Assembly (NCBI GenBank): GCA_009602735.1
Contig: WELA01002336.1
Location: forward strand, 11,586 to 35,636
Origin: Mesotaenium endlicherianum
Lineage: Eukaryota > Streptophyta > Zygnematophyceae > Zygnematales > Mesotaeniaceae
Length of the DNA stretch: 24,051 nucleotides
Reading direction: 5' to 3'
Below the pieces are notes generated by a model that saw only the letters and a list, made by a program, of their open reading frames with translations, made no database searches and was not told the origin of the DNA. The position numbers and the translations under genes were made by a program. This document shows positions 9,051-20,600 of this stretch, piece after piece; positions within the stretch are counted from its first letter, which is position 1; each line of letters starts with the position of its first letter.

Positions 9051-10710
9051 TCACACCAGGTCATCTCCTATGACCCTCTCGGCCGAGCTTTCTCCTTCCT
9101 CTTCTTCGATAGGAATAATCACATGCAGGTCGCCATAGGCCGACGGGCATGGGCTGGTTTCAACACGAGTCTCCACCACTGAAGCTGGTCCGGGACTCCA
9201 ACCTTCAAGTTGGTCCTGGCTCCCCATAGAGCTGGAGTCGGGGCTCTGGCTCTGGCCTTGACCCTGGCTGAGCATTGAGCTCAGGCTAGGGCTGGTGTCA
9301 GGACCTGAGCTGGGGCTAGGGCTCCGGGTCTGGCTCTGGCTCTGGCTCTGGCTGGGACTGAACTCGGGGCTGGAGCTGGGGCTGGGGCTGGGGCTTAGGC
9401 TCTGGCTCCCGCTTTGGCTCTGACTCTGGCTCTGGCTCTGGCTGGGACTGGCGTCGGGGCTGGAGCTGGAGCTGGGGCTGGGGCTGGGGCTGAGGTTCTG
9501 GTCCTGGCTGAGGTCTTGGCCTTGGACTTGCACTTGGCCAGCATCAGGTGCGTCACTTGGCGGCGCAGAAGGTGCAGGCTCCGGCGCTTCTGGTGCAAGC
9601 GATACTCGGCAAGTGGGGCAAGTGAGGTGGTCCCTCAGCCACTTGTCGATACAGACCTGCTCGTCAGAAATCAGGATGGAGGGATATAGGTCAGGCTCGC
9701 GCAGAAGCAGACGGTACAGATGTAGGCAGGGACCAAAAAAAGAGCGAGAGTTGAGCTTAAGAAGCAACTTTGGGACCTTTGCTAGGAGTTGTAACGAGGA
9801 GCTATTTTTAAGGAGGACCGATGCTCGAGGGTCTAGCGTACATGTCTTCAAGTACAACCCTCCACATAAGCAACAACTTTATTTTTGTTCTCACTCTGAC
9901 GTACGACATACAGTTGTTCAGCAACCTTCACCGCACATTCATGGCAACAGCAGTACCTTTGAAACTGGCTGTACACCTAAGCTGCTACATGAGCACTTCT
10001 TAAGGGGAGAAGATAACTTGGAAAAGCAATGGCTATATAGACCTTCAATGGGATTTTACGATGAGGAAAAGGGTCCCACTTCTAATAAAAACGTGACTGA
10101 GTCCTGCAAATCAGACCTCAATCAAACAGCAAACTTGGGTAGCATATCAGGTGGCTGAGAAGACAATGCGCTTGCCCCATACCCGATGAAAGAAGTGCCT
10201 GCACTTCTCCACCTCTCGGATGCTCACATTCTCTATGTACTCCTCGAGGCAGATGTTGCAGCAGTCTCCATCCTCATCTGCTGCAGCCTCTGCTTTTTCC
10301 TGACATGGGTACGCATAAAGACGCCCCACCCGTGCAATGGAGTCCAAATCGAGGCCGTTTTCACCGTTACTTCTCCGCCAGGTTTCTATGTTTTCAAGGA
10401 CCTGCCTCCAAGTGAGCTGAACGCCACCATGAAGTTCGAGCACAACATCCAGGGAGGGATCCTGAGCCTGGTTCGCAGAGGCCCCTGAGCCAAGTGGCGC
10501 CCGGCCGATGGCTGTAGAGATGCTACTCCCAGCAGGGCCCTGACCATTCCTGACGAAGCTACTGGCGGCAGATGACCTCCGCATTAATCTATTAAACCCG
10601 CTCAATATTGCGTCGGCATACAAGATAATCAACCGAAGTAACATGATTGCCAAAATGAAGGTGACTAGCGTTTTCAGTACAAGCCCAGCAATCTCAATAG
10701 CAACAGCCAT
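9051..10710 (-). CDS. Membrane-anchored RING-H2 E3 ubiquitin ligase with Ser/Gln/Pro repeat tail, two exons
   Basis: Exon 1 is 10710-10183 and exon 2 is 9656-9051. The intron (10182-9657, GT...CAG) interrupts the RING finger; the joined protein has 377 residues. Residues about 7-30 are a single hydrophobic segment followed by RLMRR, consistent with a membrane anchor. A GLD-like motif (residues 119-121) precedes the RING, as in plant ATL ligases, but I cannot place it firmly in that family. The RING-H2 ligands are all present: C151, C154, C170, H172, H175, C178, C189, C192, with normal ATL-like spacing and W182. Residues about 200-330 are low complexity, rich in SQ, SP and QG dipeptides in three diverged repeats; the C-terminus is acidic (IEEEEGE). 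Stops upstream in frame support the start at 10710. Inferred role: E2-dependent ubiquitin transfer at a membrane, substrate unknown. An AATAAA signal lies on the same strand at 8785-8780. Confidence 0.88.
9657..10182 (-). other. Intron of the RING-H2 gene
   Basis: The 526-bp intron starts GTATGG after codon R176 and ends GAGCAG before V177, phase 0. It splits the RING finger between H175 and C178. Short open frames on the plus strand here are chance. Confidence 0.85.
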
Positions 10711-10822
10711 TTGTGCAAATGTATGGTCAGCTCTACCGCAGATTCTGGACTAAAAGGCGTTGATACCTGAAAGCTGTAAGAGTCAGCTTCATTTTAAGGA
10801 AGTGTGAAAACGGCGCAGATAC

Positions 10823-10938
10823 TTTCTTCTGGCGAAGGTCAGCTATGCTCAGAAGTATAGCCCTCATTGCTGGCATGTACTCTAAGGCTTCCCTGACACC
10901 GGCTTTGTAGTCACCGAGCTGGCGAATGATGGAAAAGT
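10823..10938 (-). CDS. Possible isolated exon upstream of the RING gene, unidentified
   Basis: On the minus strand the sequence after a TTTGCAAAAG acceptor-like site reads FSIIRQLGDYKAGVREALEY then MPAMRAILLSIADLRQKK, with codon use like real genes, up to a GTATCT donor-like site at 10822. It lies 113 bp upstream of the RING ATG, but frames do not connect: an in-frame TAG sits upstream of that ATG. It could be a remnant of another gene or a 5' transcribed exon. I do not recognise the family. Confidence 0.3.
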
Positions 10939-13477
10939 CTTTTGCAAACAAGTACTAGGTCTCCTTCCGCCTGTGGACTGAGCTAATATAGCGCAGTATA
11001 GTGATATGACCTTTTTTGTGCGCGCTCTCTGGAAGGCAGCGATTGCTGCAGCTAGCAGTTGATTGCACTTCTGCTCTGGCCAGGCTCTGGACCGGCTCTT
11101 GTGCTCTTTGGCCCTCACGGATGGTTGCAGACGGGAGCAGACTGGAGCAGAGAGGAGCCCACTTCGATGCTGACACTTGGCGAATGACTACAAACTATCG
11201 TACCCGAGAAGGATTTGGGCGTTGACCGTAGCTGGTGGCGCTTTGGGGTGGGCTCGAGTTGGCTCGGGCTAGATTCGGCGCCGGTGCACACGACTGGGCT
11301 CGAACGAACCTAGCAGAACACTAGGTTGGTTCACTGCTCTATTGTGGGGCATGTGTGCCTTGATCACAAGGATATACTAGTAGTTTTCTCATTATCCTCG
11401 TATTTTGTACACCACCTTCACATTAATAAACTTACACTAGTAGAGGAGAAAAAGGAAATAAGAAACAGGCAGAAAGAAAGGACAAAAGTTAATCATGAGT
11501 ATATGACACAGAAGCTAGCTTTCTCAAGCTTTGTGAAGTCCAAACTTTGTTGGTTGCATTCCTTAAGCTCCTAGTGGTTCTTTGTGAGAGGCAGTTCAAG
11601 AGCTTCAGAAGCCAAAACTTGACTGCAAAACAAAAATGTCTCTATAGCTTTGATGGTACACGACACTTAGAATCACAAGACTAGTGGCTCCTTATTAGAC
11701 TGTTTAGCATATGTAGCATATCATGAGCCAATCTCAAGAGTGGCATTTGCACCCGCTACTTAGAGGCTGGCTCACGATTTGACACTTGGTAGAGTATAAT
11801 CCACAAAATACTTGCACTGTGGGCACTAACAAACTGAAGTAGGTGCCTACACTATCTTGTGTCAAAGCTTATTTAACAACTTTGTATTATGTGTCATGTC
11901 CATAACTTACACAACATACTCCGACGTGTACTTCATTGTACTTCAGGGTGTCCCCCATCCTGAGAAAGCTACATAAACATTGGTAAAGGTACTGCGTGAA
12001 GCAAAAATTTGTTGAAGCAACCCAAGACCTTCGATTTGATCATTTGAAATGATTAGTATACGTTCATGCTGAAATCTGCACGGAGACGTGTCTTTATTCA
12101 GTCCAGTCTCGTGTTCAATGAGCGAACAGGCCAAATTAGCACGGGGCGCCGGGTCATAGTCCCTCTCGGGAGTGCTATGAGGCGTTTGAGACCAATGGCG
12201 GCTTACGATGATTTACACCTGTATATTGTGCTGACTCGCATTATCTGACAGCTGCTGCTCCTATTGCTCCCTCTGCTGCCTGATTCTGCCTAACATTTTT
12301 TCCCAAGGATTTGCTGTTGCTGCTATCGTTGCCCAGCTACTCCTGCAAGGGTTGTACATGCGGCTTTTCTTCCCTGCTTGTTGCTCCTGCTGCTGAGGTT
12401 CCGGAAAGAGCAGATGACTTCACCACTAAGAGAAGGGAGAGGAATAGAAGATTGGTGCCAAAAAATGTGGGTGTGAAACTATGATATTCATGCAGAAGTG
12501 TTGATCACACCTGTCAAACAAACAGTGGTGATGCATCTGCATGGATTGCAATGGCCTGTTCCCCCCCTATAACACGCTGGCGCAGTCTCCAATGAGAGTT
12601 ACGCTCATAGCATTATAGTATGTGAGACGCGTGGTACTCATAGCCCCGCCCAAGTAGAGACCATGTCAAAAGTTCTGCATAGGTGTGCCTGTTTATCTCG
12701 TCAGATGTCCAAATATATGGTCCTACATGTGGCGTACGATGTTCAATGAAAATTCAAGACTCACATTTATACCCACTTGCTACAGAGAAAAGTATTAATA
12801 CACCTGCACTTTCCAACGTGAGGAACTCTAAGATGTGCATGCAAAAAATGAAGTAACTGATGCACTATGCTAGTACTTTTTGTTGTCTCACAGTAGGTAG
12901 CTTGTTGAGCGAAGGAGGATACACTGCCAGTACTTTGCTGTTGACTTTACAATAAGTTACACAAGAAGTCGAAAGAAGGCAATGGAATAGCTAAGTCACA
13001 TGTTACGCAGGAATTTGCAACTACCAGCATTAAGAAACTGTGATACAAACAAGATAAGCGTGCCTGCCGTGCCGTTACAGGGTTTGCTGGAGAGGAAGAG
13101 AGAGGGAAGGGGGGGGAGGGAAAGGGCGAGAGAAAGGGATACCCGAGCATGTGAGCATGAGGGCAAGCAACGCCAGCTCGCGTATACCATACGTTCACTA
13201 GGATGTAACTACATTGTGTAGCACAACCATAGCTGACGCAGCTATTGCTCTTCCTCTGAGGGCGACTGCCAACTAACTCAGCGACCTAGCCTCCTCCAGT
13301 CGCTAGTCCTTGCAACTGGACATATAGATAATGTTTCTTTAGAATCCCAGACTGACGAGCAATTCTAAGTGAATGGCTGAGCCTCTGCAACTTCCATGAT
13401 GCCCCATCAAATCCAGCCGCAAGACTTATTCTTAAGCACCAGCAAAGCTTGATAACATGACACCTGGGAAATGATAC
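10939..13477. other. Intergenic or 5' golgin intron sequence, no supported gene
   Basis: Minus-strand frames at 10882-11118 include LLAAAIAAFQRARTKK, which could belong with the exon-like fragment at 10823-10938, but phases do not connect cleanly. CTG/GCT-rich sequence occurs at about 12250-12400. I see no other coding signal. Confidence 0.45.
13092..13140 (+). repeat. Purine tract with a G-quadruplex motif
   Basis: Almost pure A/G; GGGAAGGGGGGGGAGGGAAA followed by GGG (13104-13126) has four G runs with loops of 1-3 bases. It lies in non-coding sequence upstream of the golgin. Confidence 0.6.
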
Positions 13478-13747
13478 CTGGGAGGGTCTCGTCTCCGGCA
13501 GCCACATCAGCACACAAAGCTTCAACCTCTTGAAGAGCCTAATCTGGATGCTCCATACTCCATATTAAACGCAACAAGAAAATTGATTGAGGCGTAGGAT
13601 GTCATGACGTGGAACACCCTTGACGCCCTACGACAGTTCCTTGACATTCAAGGAGGAGATGAAGGGCCGTACCTTGCCATTATAGCAATCTATGAAAATC
13701 TCGTGAGAAGTAGGTCAAAAGACATGTCCTTCGAAATCACAAAATGA
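13478..13747 (+). pseudogene. Coding-like fragment with an internal stop, family not recognised
   Basis: Frame 1 from 13478 reads 39 codons to TAG at 13595, then 50 more codons to TGA at 13745. The part around the stop reads NATRKLIEA, stop, DVMTWNTLDALRQFLDIQGG, then DEGPYLAIIAIYENLVRSRS. The even amino-acid mix and the continuity across the TAG (one change from CAG) suggest a once-functional exon. Another open frame follows at about 13772-13960 and includes PEPGPEHQDEHECPC, possibly the same gene after a frameshift. I could not assign a family; a transposon-derived protein is one option. Confidence 0.35.
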
Positions 13748-14605
13748 AGGACGACACCATCATGATTATATCCATCATCCAATCATCAAGCAGCCAGAAC
13801 CAGGTCCAGAACACCAGGATGAGCATGAATGTCCATGTGCTTTAGATGCTCATGCAAGCACGACAGACAGCATTTGCAACTATGATGCATCCATCCTGAC
13901 TGATCAGTTCTCTTGCGCAACAATCTACATACGACTACAATCTCTGTCGAGCATAGGGATTCCTTCTTGAAATGCAGAACATGTTCCAATGGCTCTCGGA
14001 ATTGTCAAGCAATACATACGAAACACTATAAGGACAAGATTCCGTCCAAATTCTAACATTTCAATTATAGTTCCATACCTCCCGAACTCCTCGCGCGTTG
14101 CTCTTCCTCGCATTAACTTTTTCCGGTTGCATCGTACCTTCGCACTTACATGCTAACCGAACAGTCAAATCTTGAGCTCCGGCTTGGGCTCTCGACATTA
14201 TAAATGTTGATTCTTGAACGAAGAGCTGTTGATTAATGACAGTATACCTCATGATGGTAGCACGATAAGAATACATGGCTGTATACATGGACGACACATA
14301 TGGACTTGATTCTGTTTGATTGGCTAGCTGTTTAAGGAGTTGCCACTTGAACAGGGGTTGTTCTTTTGTTTGCGGGCTTCTGAGTAAAAACCTTCAAAGA
14401 ATCCACCAAAACTTGGAACGACGTCTAATTTTTTTGTCTATTAACATACGTGAGCAACAAAGGAGCGTCTTTGACTGCATGTACTGCCGGCTGTTGATAC
14501 GACATGTAGTGAGTAGCTAGACCGATGCTCCTTCTTTGCGAGAGTTGCAAAGCTGCGAGGTAGATCTTCCCTGCACACCAATTTGGCCACCAGGCTGAGT
14601 GAAAT
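13748..14605. other. Stretch immediately upstream of the first golgin exon recognised
   Basis: Apart from the possible continuation of the broken coding fragment up to about 13960, nothing is supported. No golgin N-terminal motif (the W...NLKENLNK type of start) was found in any frame. Confidence 0.45.
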
Positions 14606-17600
14606 ATGCTGAATGAGATTTCAGAGACGAGCCAGCTAGATGTCAACAGCTTAAGGAAGAGGGAGGGAACTAATGGCGTCTTGTCTACGCATGAGGAAAG
14701 CATGCAGCAGAAAATGGCTGCCAAACTTGAAACTCAAGCTCAAGAGGTTAGTTGTCTCTACACACCTGGATGCATACATATACTAATCAGCAATCAGGAC
14801 TATGACAGAGTTATGCACATCCTAATTAGCAGCCTTCACGTAGTACATTGCACCATTGTATGGCTTTGTGAGAGGAAGACGCATGCTGAATCATTGATTG
14901 GGTAAATTTTTGTCTTTTGACAGATACAAGAGCTCCAGTTGCGTCTTAAGTCTGCACAAGAAGCCTCTGCACCGATAAGAGATCCTGGCTTTCAGCAGCA
15001 GCTGATGGCTGCCTTTGCAGAACGTGATAAGGCTCGCAGGGACCTGGGCAGACTTAAGCAACACCTCCTTGACCTTGTACGTGCATGTCTTACCCATCCA
15101 TTATGATGTCTAATCGTGTAATAAGCAGAAGGTGGTATTTTGCTCATGCTGAAGCTGTCTGCTTCTGCTGCTGAAGCCTTCTGCTGCTTGCTGTCCTTCT
15201 CATGAATTGAGGTGGCTGAGCCTGTTCAATGTGGTTCAATGCATCTATGCCTCCGGGAGATGCAGACGACATTCCTACCGCTACAAATCTTCGTACCGCA
15301 GATTTGTCAAGTGTGTGAAAACTCCACTACTTCTACTCCAACACCCCCTCAAATGCTCGAAAGAGCGTGCGGGGAGGCTGTAACCGTCGCTCGTCATTCT
15401 CGCTCGTCACTTTTTATCTCCCTCCAACCTTCTACTTTATAAAGTTTAAAACCTTGTCTACAGTGCAAATACAATATGAGGTGGCCTGCATCGAGGTGGA
15501 GGCATGCATGAGGGAGTGTACATGTATCTCAAACGACACAAGCAGCAATCAGAGCCAAGTTGACATGTTGTGCGCAGCTTTGGTTTATCATCCCAGGACA
15601 GCAGTACGCCCCTCTCCCTGCCTGACATTTCTTATCTGCAGCCCATGCTGAAAGCACCGTAATATGCTACCAAGTCCAACAGCTTTGATGGCTTATTTCA
15701 ACCCCATCCTGCTCACCCTCCCCCCCATATCTGTTTCTTTCCCTTCCTTTGCCTCTTGCTTGTGGCCATGCCTGTGGCGGGTCTGCCCAAACTTGCAGGA
15801 GTCCGCAGAGGCGGACAAGATGGAGGCGGAGAACGAGCGCCTCATTGAGCTCGAGAGCACAGTGCGCAGGCTTACCTCGCAGAACGCATCCCTGCAGGCC
15901 TCCCTGGCAAAGGCGCAGGCAGAGGCAGCTGCCGCCCAGAGCGCGGTGGAAGAGGGGGCGCAGATCAGCTGTGAGGAGCTTGAGAGGCTGCGGGAGCAGC
16001 TGGCAGACTGTCAGGCCGCCCTCGAGTCCAAGGACAAGGAGATCAACAATCTGCAGATTGTGTTGGGGCAGTACTATGCTGAGAGCGAAGCCCAGGTTCT
16101 TCCTTGAGAGCAGCTCTCCCCGCCTCCCTTCTCAGCTCCTTTCTCTCCCCCTCCAAGCTTCCCCCCTCTGTAAACTTTGTCTTCACCTTCCCCCCATCAT
16201 CTTACTGCCTCCCGTCACCTTGAGTCACCTGCACTCATCCCTCCATGAAAATCAGAGCTTCGAAGTCAACCCTCTCGCTGCCTGCTTTCTCTTTCCGGAG
16301 GCATACCCCTATGCTTCCTTACCGACTTGCTCGTTTTCAGGTTGCTGTGCTTGATTTTCCATGTCAGAACATTCATGGATTGTCCTGGTAGAGCGCCACC
16401 ACCTTCCATGCTACGGCCCTGAGAGCTTTGTACTCCCCTCGCTTGGCTCCTTGAGAGCATGCAACTCCCCATGCCTGCCCATTTCGACTCCTGTACTTTC
16501 TGGGGTTTTCGCCCGAGGGAATGTGTCATTGTCGTGAGATATCTATGTGGCGTAATGTCCTTCTTCAGTGTAAGGCTGTTCTGGGTCCTCCTCACAAGTA
16601 GGGGGGAACTGGGGAAGGAGGGTGGGGGGGGGGTGGTGACGGCTTAAGCCCCTGCAACGAGCGGTGTCGAAACCTACTGCAGTAGCAATGTCGGTAGCAA
16701 CCTCTACGCTTGCTGACCAACTACTTCACGTGATCTCCCAGCTATCTCCTGCTTGTCGGGGCTGCAAGGGCGGATGTGTGGCTTGCGTGACCAACGCTTC
16801 CTAGAGGACCGCGCTGCACTCGCACACCACCCCGAGCATCCTCGGCTCCTTGCTGTCGATTGCAGTCTTTCACCAGGCGTTCTGAAAGAGCCGCTAAGAA
16901 CCTACTGTGACATAGCAGGGCTAGCTAGGGCAAGGCCTGGGTGCCAGGGCTGACGTGGCGATGGTGGGTCGGTGGTGGTGGTGGTGAACGCCGTTGCGTG
17001 GCTCTTAAAAGTCAGTCAGCTGTAGCTCTCAACTCCTTGGCTCTGGCTCTCGGGCTGGCTGGCTCTACTTCTCTTGAACGACTGTCAGTGCTCCTGCTGT
17101 GGCCTCCAGTAGCTTTCAGACACGTATTGATATATGATATTTTATATCCATTATTGGGGGGAGTAGGGTCGGAGGTACACTCATGGCGGGCAATAGTGGG
17201 GGCCAGAGGGGGGGGTAAGGGGTAAGGCGGCAGCTCAAATAATCTGCAAGACTGAGAATTTCTAGTCTAGTTGGATACAAAGAGAGAAACAGGTGAAAAC
17301 TGGACTAGGAGACAACCTGAGGGACCTTGTTGTGGAACAACCCGCACAACCCTTTGAAAAATCACTGTCTTGGAGTCGCCCCTGTACATATCACACGCCA
17401 TCCTCTTTATGGCTCTGGGATGCTGCATTCCTCAATAGTGATACGCCAGCTGGAGCAACAAAAGAGCCTGCCACAAGTAGGAGTATAGCCCAAGGTGCTG
17501 GCTCCCCTCCCCACAACTAGCAGCTCAGCCACTGTTAAAGCACCGCAAGGAATCACACCAAGAGATTTTTGTCAGCCCCATCCATGCCCTGACGCCCGGG

Positions 17601-20600
17601 ATGGTCCCAGGGCATCACTCTATCCCCGTCTCTCTCTCTTTTTATTTTCCTCCCTTTGTTCTCTCCCTCGCACACGCATACACCAAGCAGAGACTTGCAT
17701 ACTCACACACACACTCTCCCTCTCTTTCTCTGTGGGCTCAGGATCGGCTGCGGAGTGAGCTGCACTCTGCTAGGGAACAAGCGCACAGGCTCGCAGATGA
17801 TATTCAGGTTCATCACGGCAGCCCCCCTTTGCACGTTCAGTCTTTGCCTCTCCTCCATTTCCGCCCCTGCCTCTGCCACTACTACGGCCACTGCCACGGC
17901 CTTAGTGACCTCTATTTCCACCTCTCGCATGTTCATCGTGGTCACGTTTGACACGTGTTGTTTTAAATTGTGCGTTCTCTCTGGAGCTCTGTGGCTGATT
18001 GCCCACTGTGCTGGGCATCTGTGCTGGCCCCCCTCTTGCCACCTTCACTGATAGAATGTGGCGTTTCCCATGAGCCTAGGCTGTCACCGACTTGCCCGCC
18101 CTTTAATCTCAATGTAGCCCTTTGCACACCCTAGTGATCAAACTTGCGGGGCACTCTGTGGAGCGTCCCTTATCCTAGCAGCGTTGCCTCCATCACGAAG
18201 TGAACGGCCTCGCTGAATTTTCTGCTTCTGTCCCTTGATCTTCCGTCCCCGCCCATTGCCTCCACACTCAGTCAAGGCCGCACCTTTTCTGGCTAAGATC
18301 AAAGGGGGGTCTGGGCAAGCGAAAGCTACGGGCTGTTTTTTGTTCTCAATTCTGGACCTATCGTACTGGCAACGGCGCGGTTGTTCGCGACAAGTGAGGC
18401 AGACTGTTCCCGACTCCCAGAGTCTCTCTCACTCCCCGTCCCTTTCCCCCTCCCTCTCCCTCTCTCTTGCCAGCTTGTCAGTCCCTGCTGCCAGTCTCCG
18501 CTGGGACCCGGCATCTGAAGCCGCAAGGCAGTGCCTCCCACAGCCCCAGCTCCTTCAGTCACGCCTCCTTCAAGGACCTGGAAGCCGTCTTCCCCATGTC
18601 TCTCATCTCATGTCTTCTCATACGGTGCACTTGTTCTGATCCTTCTTGCTGGCAACGTCTCGCCTGCAGGCGACGCAGGCGAGGCTGGAGGAGGCGCATG
18701 CGCAGAGGGAGGCGGCCATGGCCAGGGGCGCGGCGGCCGAGCAGAAGCTGGCGGAGGCGCAGCAGCGGATGGTCAGGGGGCAGGAGGAGGGGATCATGCT
18801 GAGGCGCGCTCTGGAGCAGAGCATGGTGCGCCTCAACCGCATGTCCACTGACTCCGACTTCTACATCGACAGGTGCGCCGCCGCCGTCCACGCAGGGTCG
18901 CCTGCTCTTTGGTTGTGGCTGTGTGCTCCAACGCTGTCCGAAAGAAACAAGTAGGTCTGTGCGTAGTCTTACGCATGCATGTATATGTGTGTCTGTGTCT
19001 ACGTCGATGTGTTGCGTGCGCACTATGAAAGTATTTATCCCGTTTGCTCTTGTGTCTTTACCTCTTGTAGCTGTCTGCCATTTTGCAGCAGGAGGTGCTG
19101 GCACATTACTGAGTTGCATGTCTATCCCTGATGGACGGACTTATGCACTAAGAGAAGCTGTGTGCAAATGGATTAGCATCCAGAAAGCGACTCCACTTGT
19201 CGAGGAGGTCAATCATAGGGGCCCTGGCAGTGCAGGAGGAGCTCGGCGTGCTAAGATGTTGGCACACCACGTGGTGTGTCTGTGAGAGAGAGAGAGAGAG
19301 AGAGAGGGAGAGGAATAGGGAGAGACTGACGGGGCTGGGCATGTGTGCGCTGACAGAAGAATGTGCTCCTCTTTCCGCGACTTGAGTGCTGCTGGCACAA
19401 GCCGGGCGCGTGTGCCACGGTGTGCAGGCCCTCACTGCGCCAAAATTGCCTGCTAGCTCGGGGCCCTCGAGAGGCTCCCAATGTTTCTGTGGTGCTTTTG
19501 AGGCGCCTTGGAGCACTGTTTTCCCCCAAATTTCGGGTTAGGGTTAGGGACACATGTCGTGGCTAAATCCTTGTGGCAAAGAAGAGGTGAGAGGTAAAAG
19601 GTGAGTGCTGGGCTCTCATCTGCTGCTGTTGTTGTTGCTGGAAAACTGACGTGGACGTGCTCGGCTGTGCGTGTGTGAGCAGGCGGATTGTGATCAAGCT
19701 GCTGGTGACGTACTTTGAGAAGAACTTCAGCAAAGAGGTGTGAGAGCTCCCCTCCCCCTCAGTCTTGATCTCCCGTAATTTACCTTTATCTCTCATCCTT
19801 TTTGCCACCAAGCCTTTTCCTCCCCCTCCTCCTTTAATAACTACAACTACTGCTACTTTGTTGTGATTAACAACAGACCGTTACATTGGAAACATCTAAA
19901 ACACCATGCAATTTTCCTTTTTGCTCCGCATGCATATTGCTTCGATTCCCGTGTCTGATTTCTAGCGTCTTGGCACACGCTTCGGCAATTTGTTCCCGTA
20001 CCTCTTAACCAGCACACCTTCTCGTAGTCTCTCCTTCTTTTACTTCAGGTGGCTTTTGACTTCTCTTCTTCATTTGCATCTTATGGCTGACAGCATGTCA
20101 CATCCAACTACACATGGTGTTCACTCTAGAACCTTCGCTGCAGGCATGCTCCCGTCGTTCTGTTCTTCTCCCGGTGGCCCAGTACACGATGCTGCCTCGG
20201 CCTCTCCTTTCAGTGTTCTCTCTTTGTGGCCTTGCAAATGTGTTGCATGTTAGTTTCAATTACTGGGCAGTGGCAAAGGGAGTCACAGCATCGCATGTCA
20301 GGCAGCAACGATGATGGCTTTGGAGCGTTGCACTTCACGCGAGCGTTGGCGGTTTGGCGGAACAGATGAAGGGCAGGGCTGTAGCGCAGAGAGAAGAAGG
20401 GGACCATTTCGAGCTCGCGTGGTAGTACTGCTGCAATTTCTTGCGGCTGAAGGCCCGGGCTTGACTTGATTCGTTTCCGCTGTGGCATGCGGCGGCACCC
20501 CTTCGCTTTTCCTTGAGCAGCTGTCTGAGTGCGTGCGGACGTGTGCGCATGTGACTGTGGAAGTGAGGGTTTGCCTCGCGTTGCTGGTGGTTTCTCAATG

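Larger units (their letters stand above)
16096..17741 (+). other. Golgin intron 3, the longest
   Basis: A 1,646-bp intron, GTTCTT to CTCAG. It opens with a C/T-rich stretch (16096-16200), carries two G-quadruplex motifs and a GGTGGTGGTGGTGG run (about 16971-16986), and ends in a CT/CACACA tract. Frames within it (16753-16953, 17293-17520) have no recognisable product, and the flanking exons read on without a gap relative to Arabidopsis relatives. Confidence 0.85.

Noticed and set aside
9414..9689. Plus-strand frame rich in GAGAGAG and LALALA
   Set aside because: It is the opposite-strand shadow of the SQ/SP repeats in the RING exon, whose RING ligands settle the coding strand.
15749..16354. 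201-codon Arg-rich frame on the plus strand
   Set aside because: It overlaps the GC-rich golgin exon 15799-16095 in another frame; the golgin frame matches a known family and ends at a proper splice site.
18559..19119. 186-codon minus-strand frame
   Set aside because: It is antisense to the GC-rich golgin exon 18670-18872; no family features.
19535..19550. Interstitial telomere repeat
   Set aside because: Only about two TTAGGG units within a golgin intron, too short to indicate a telomere relic.
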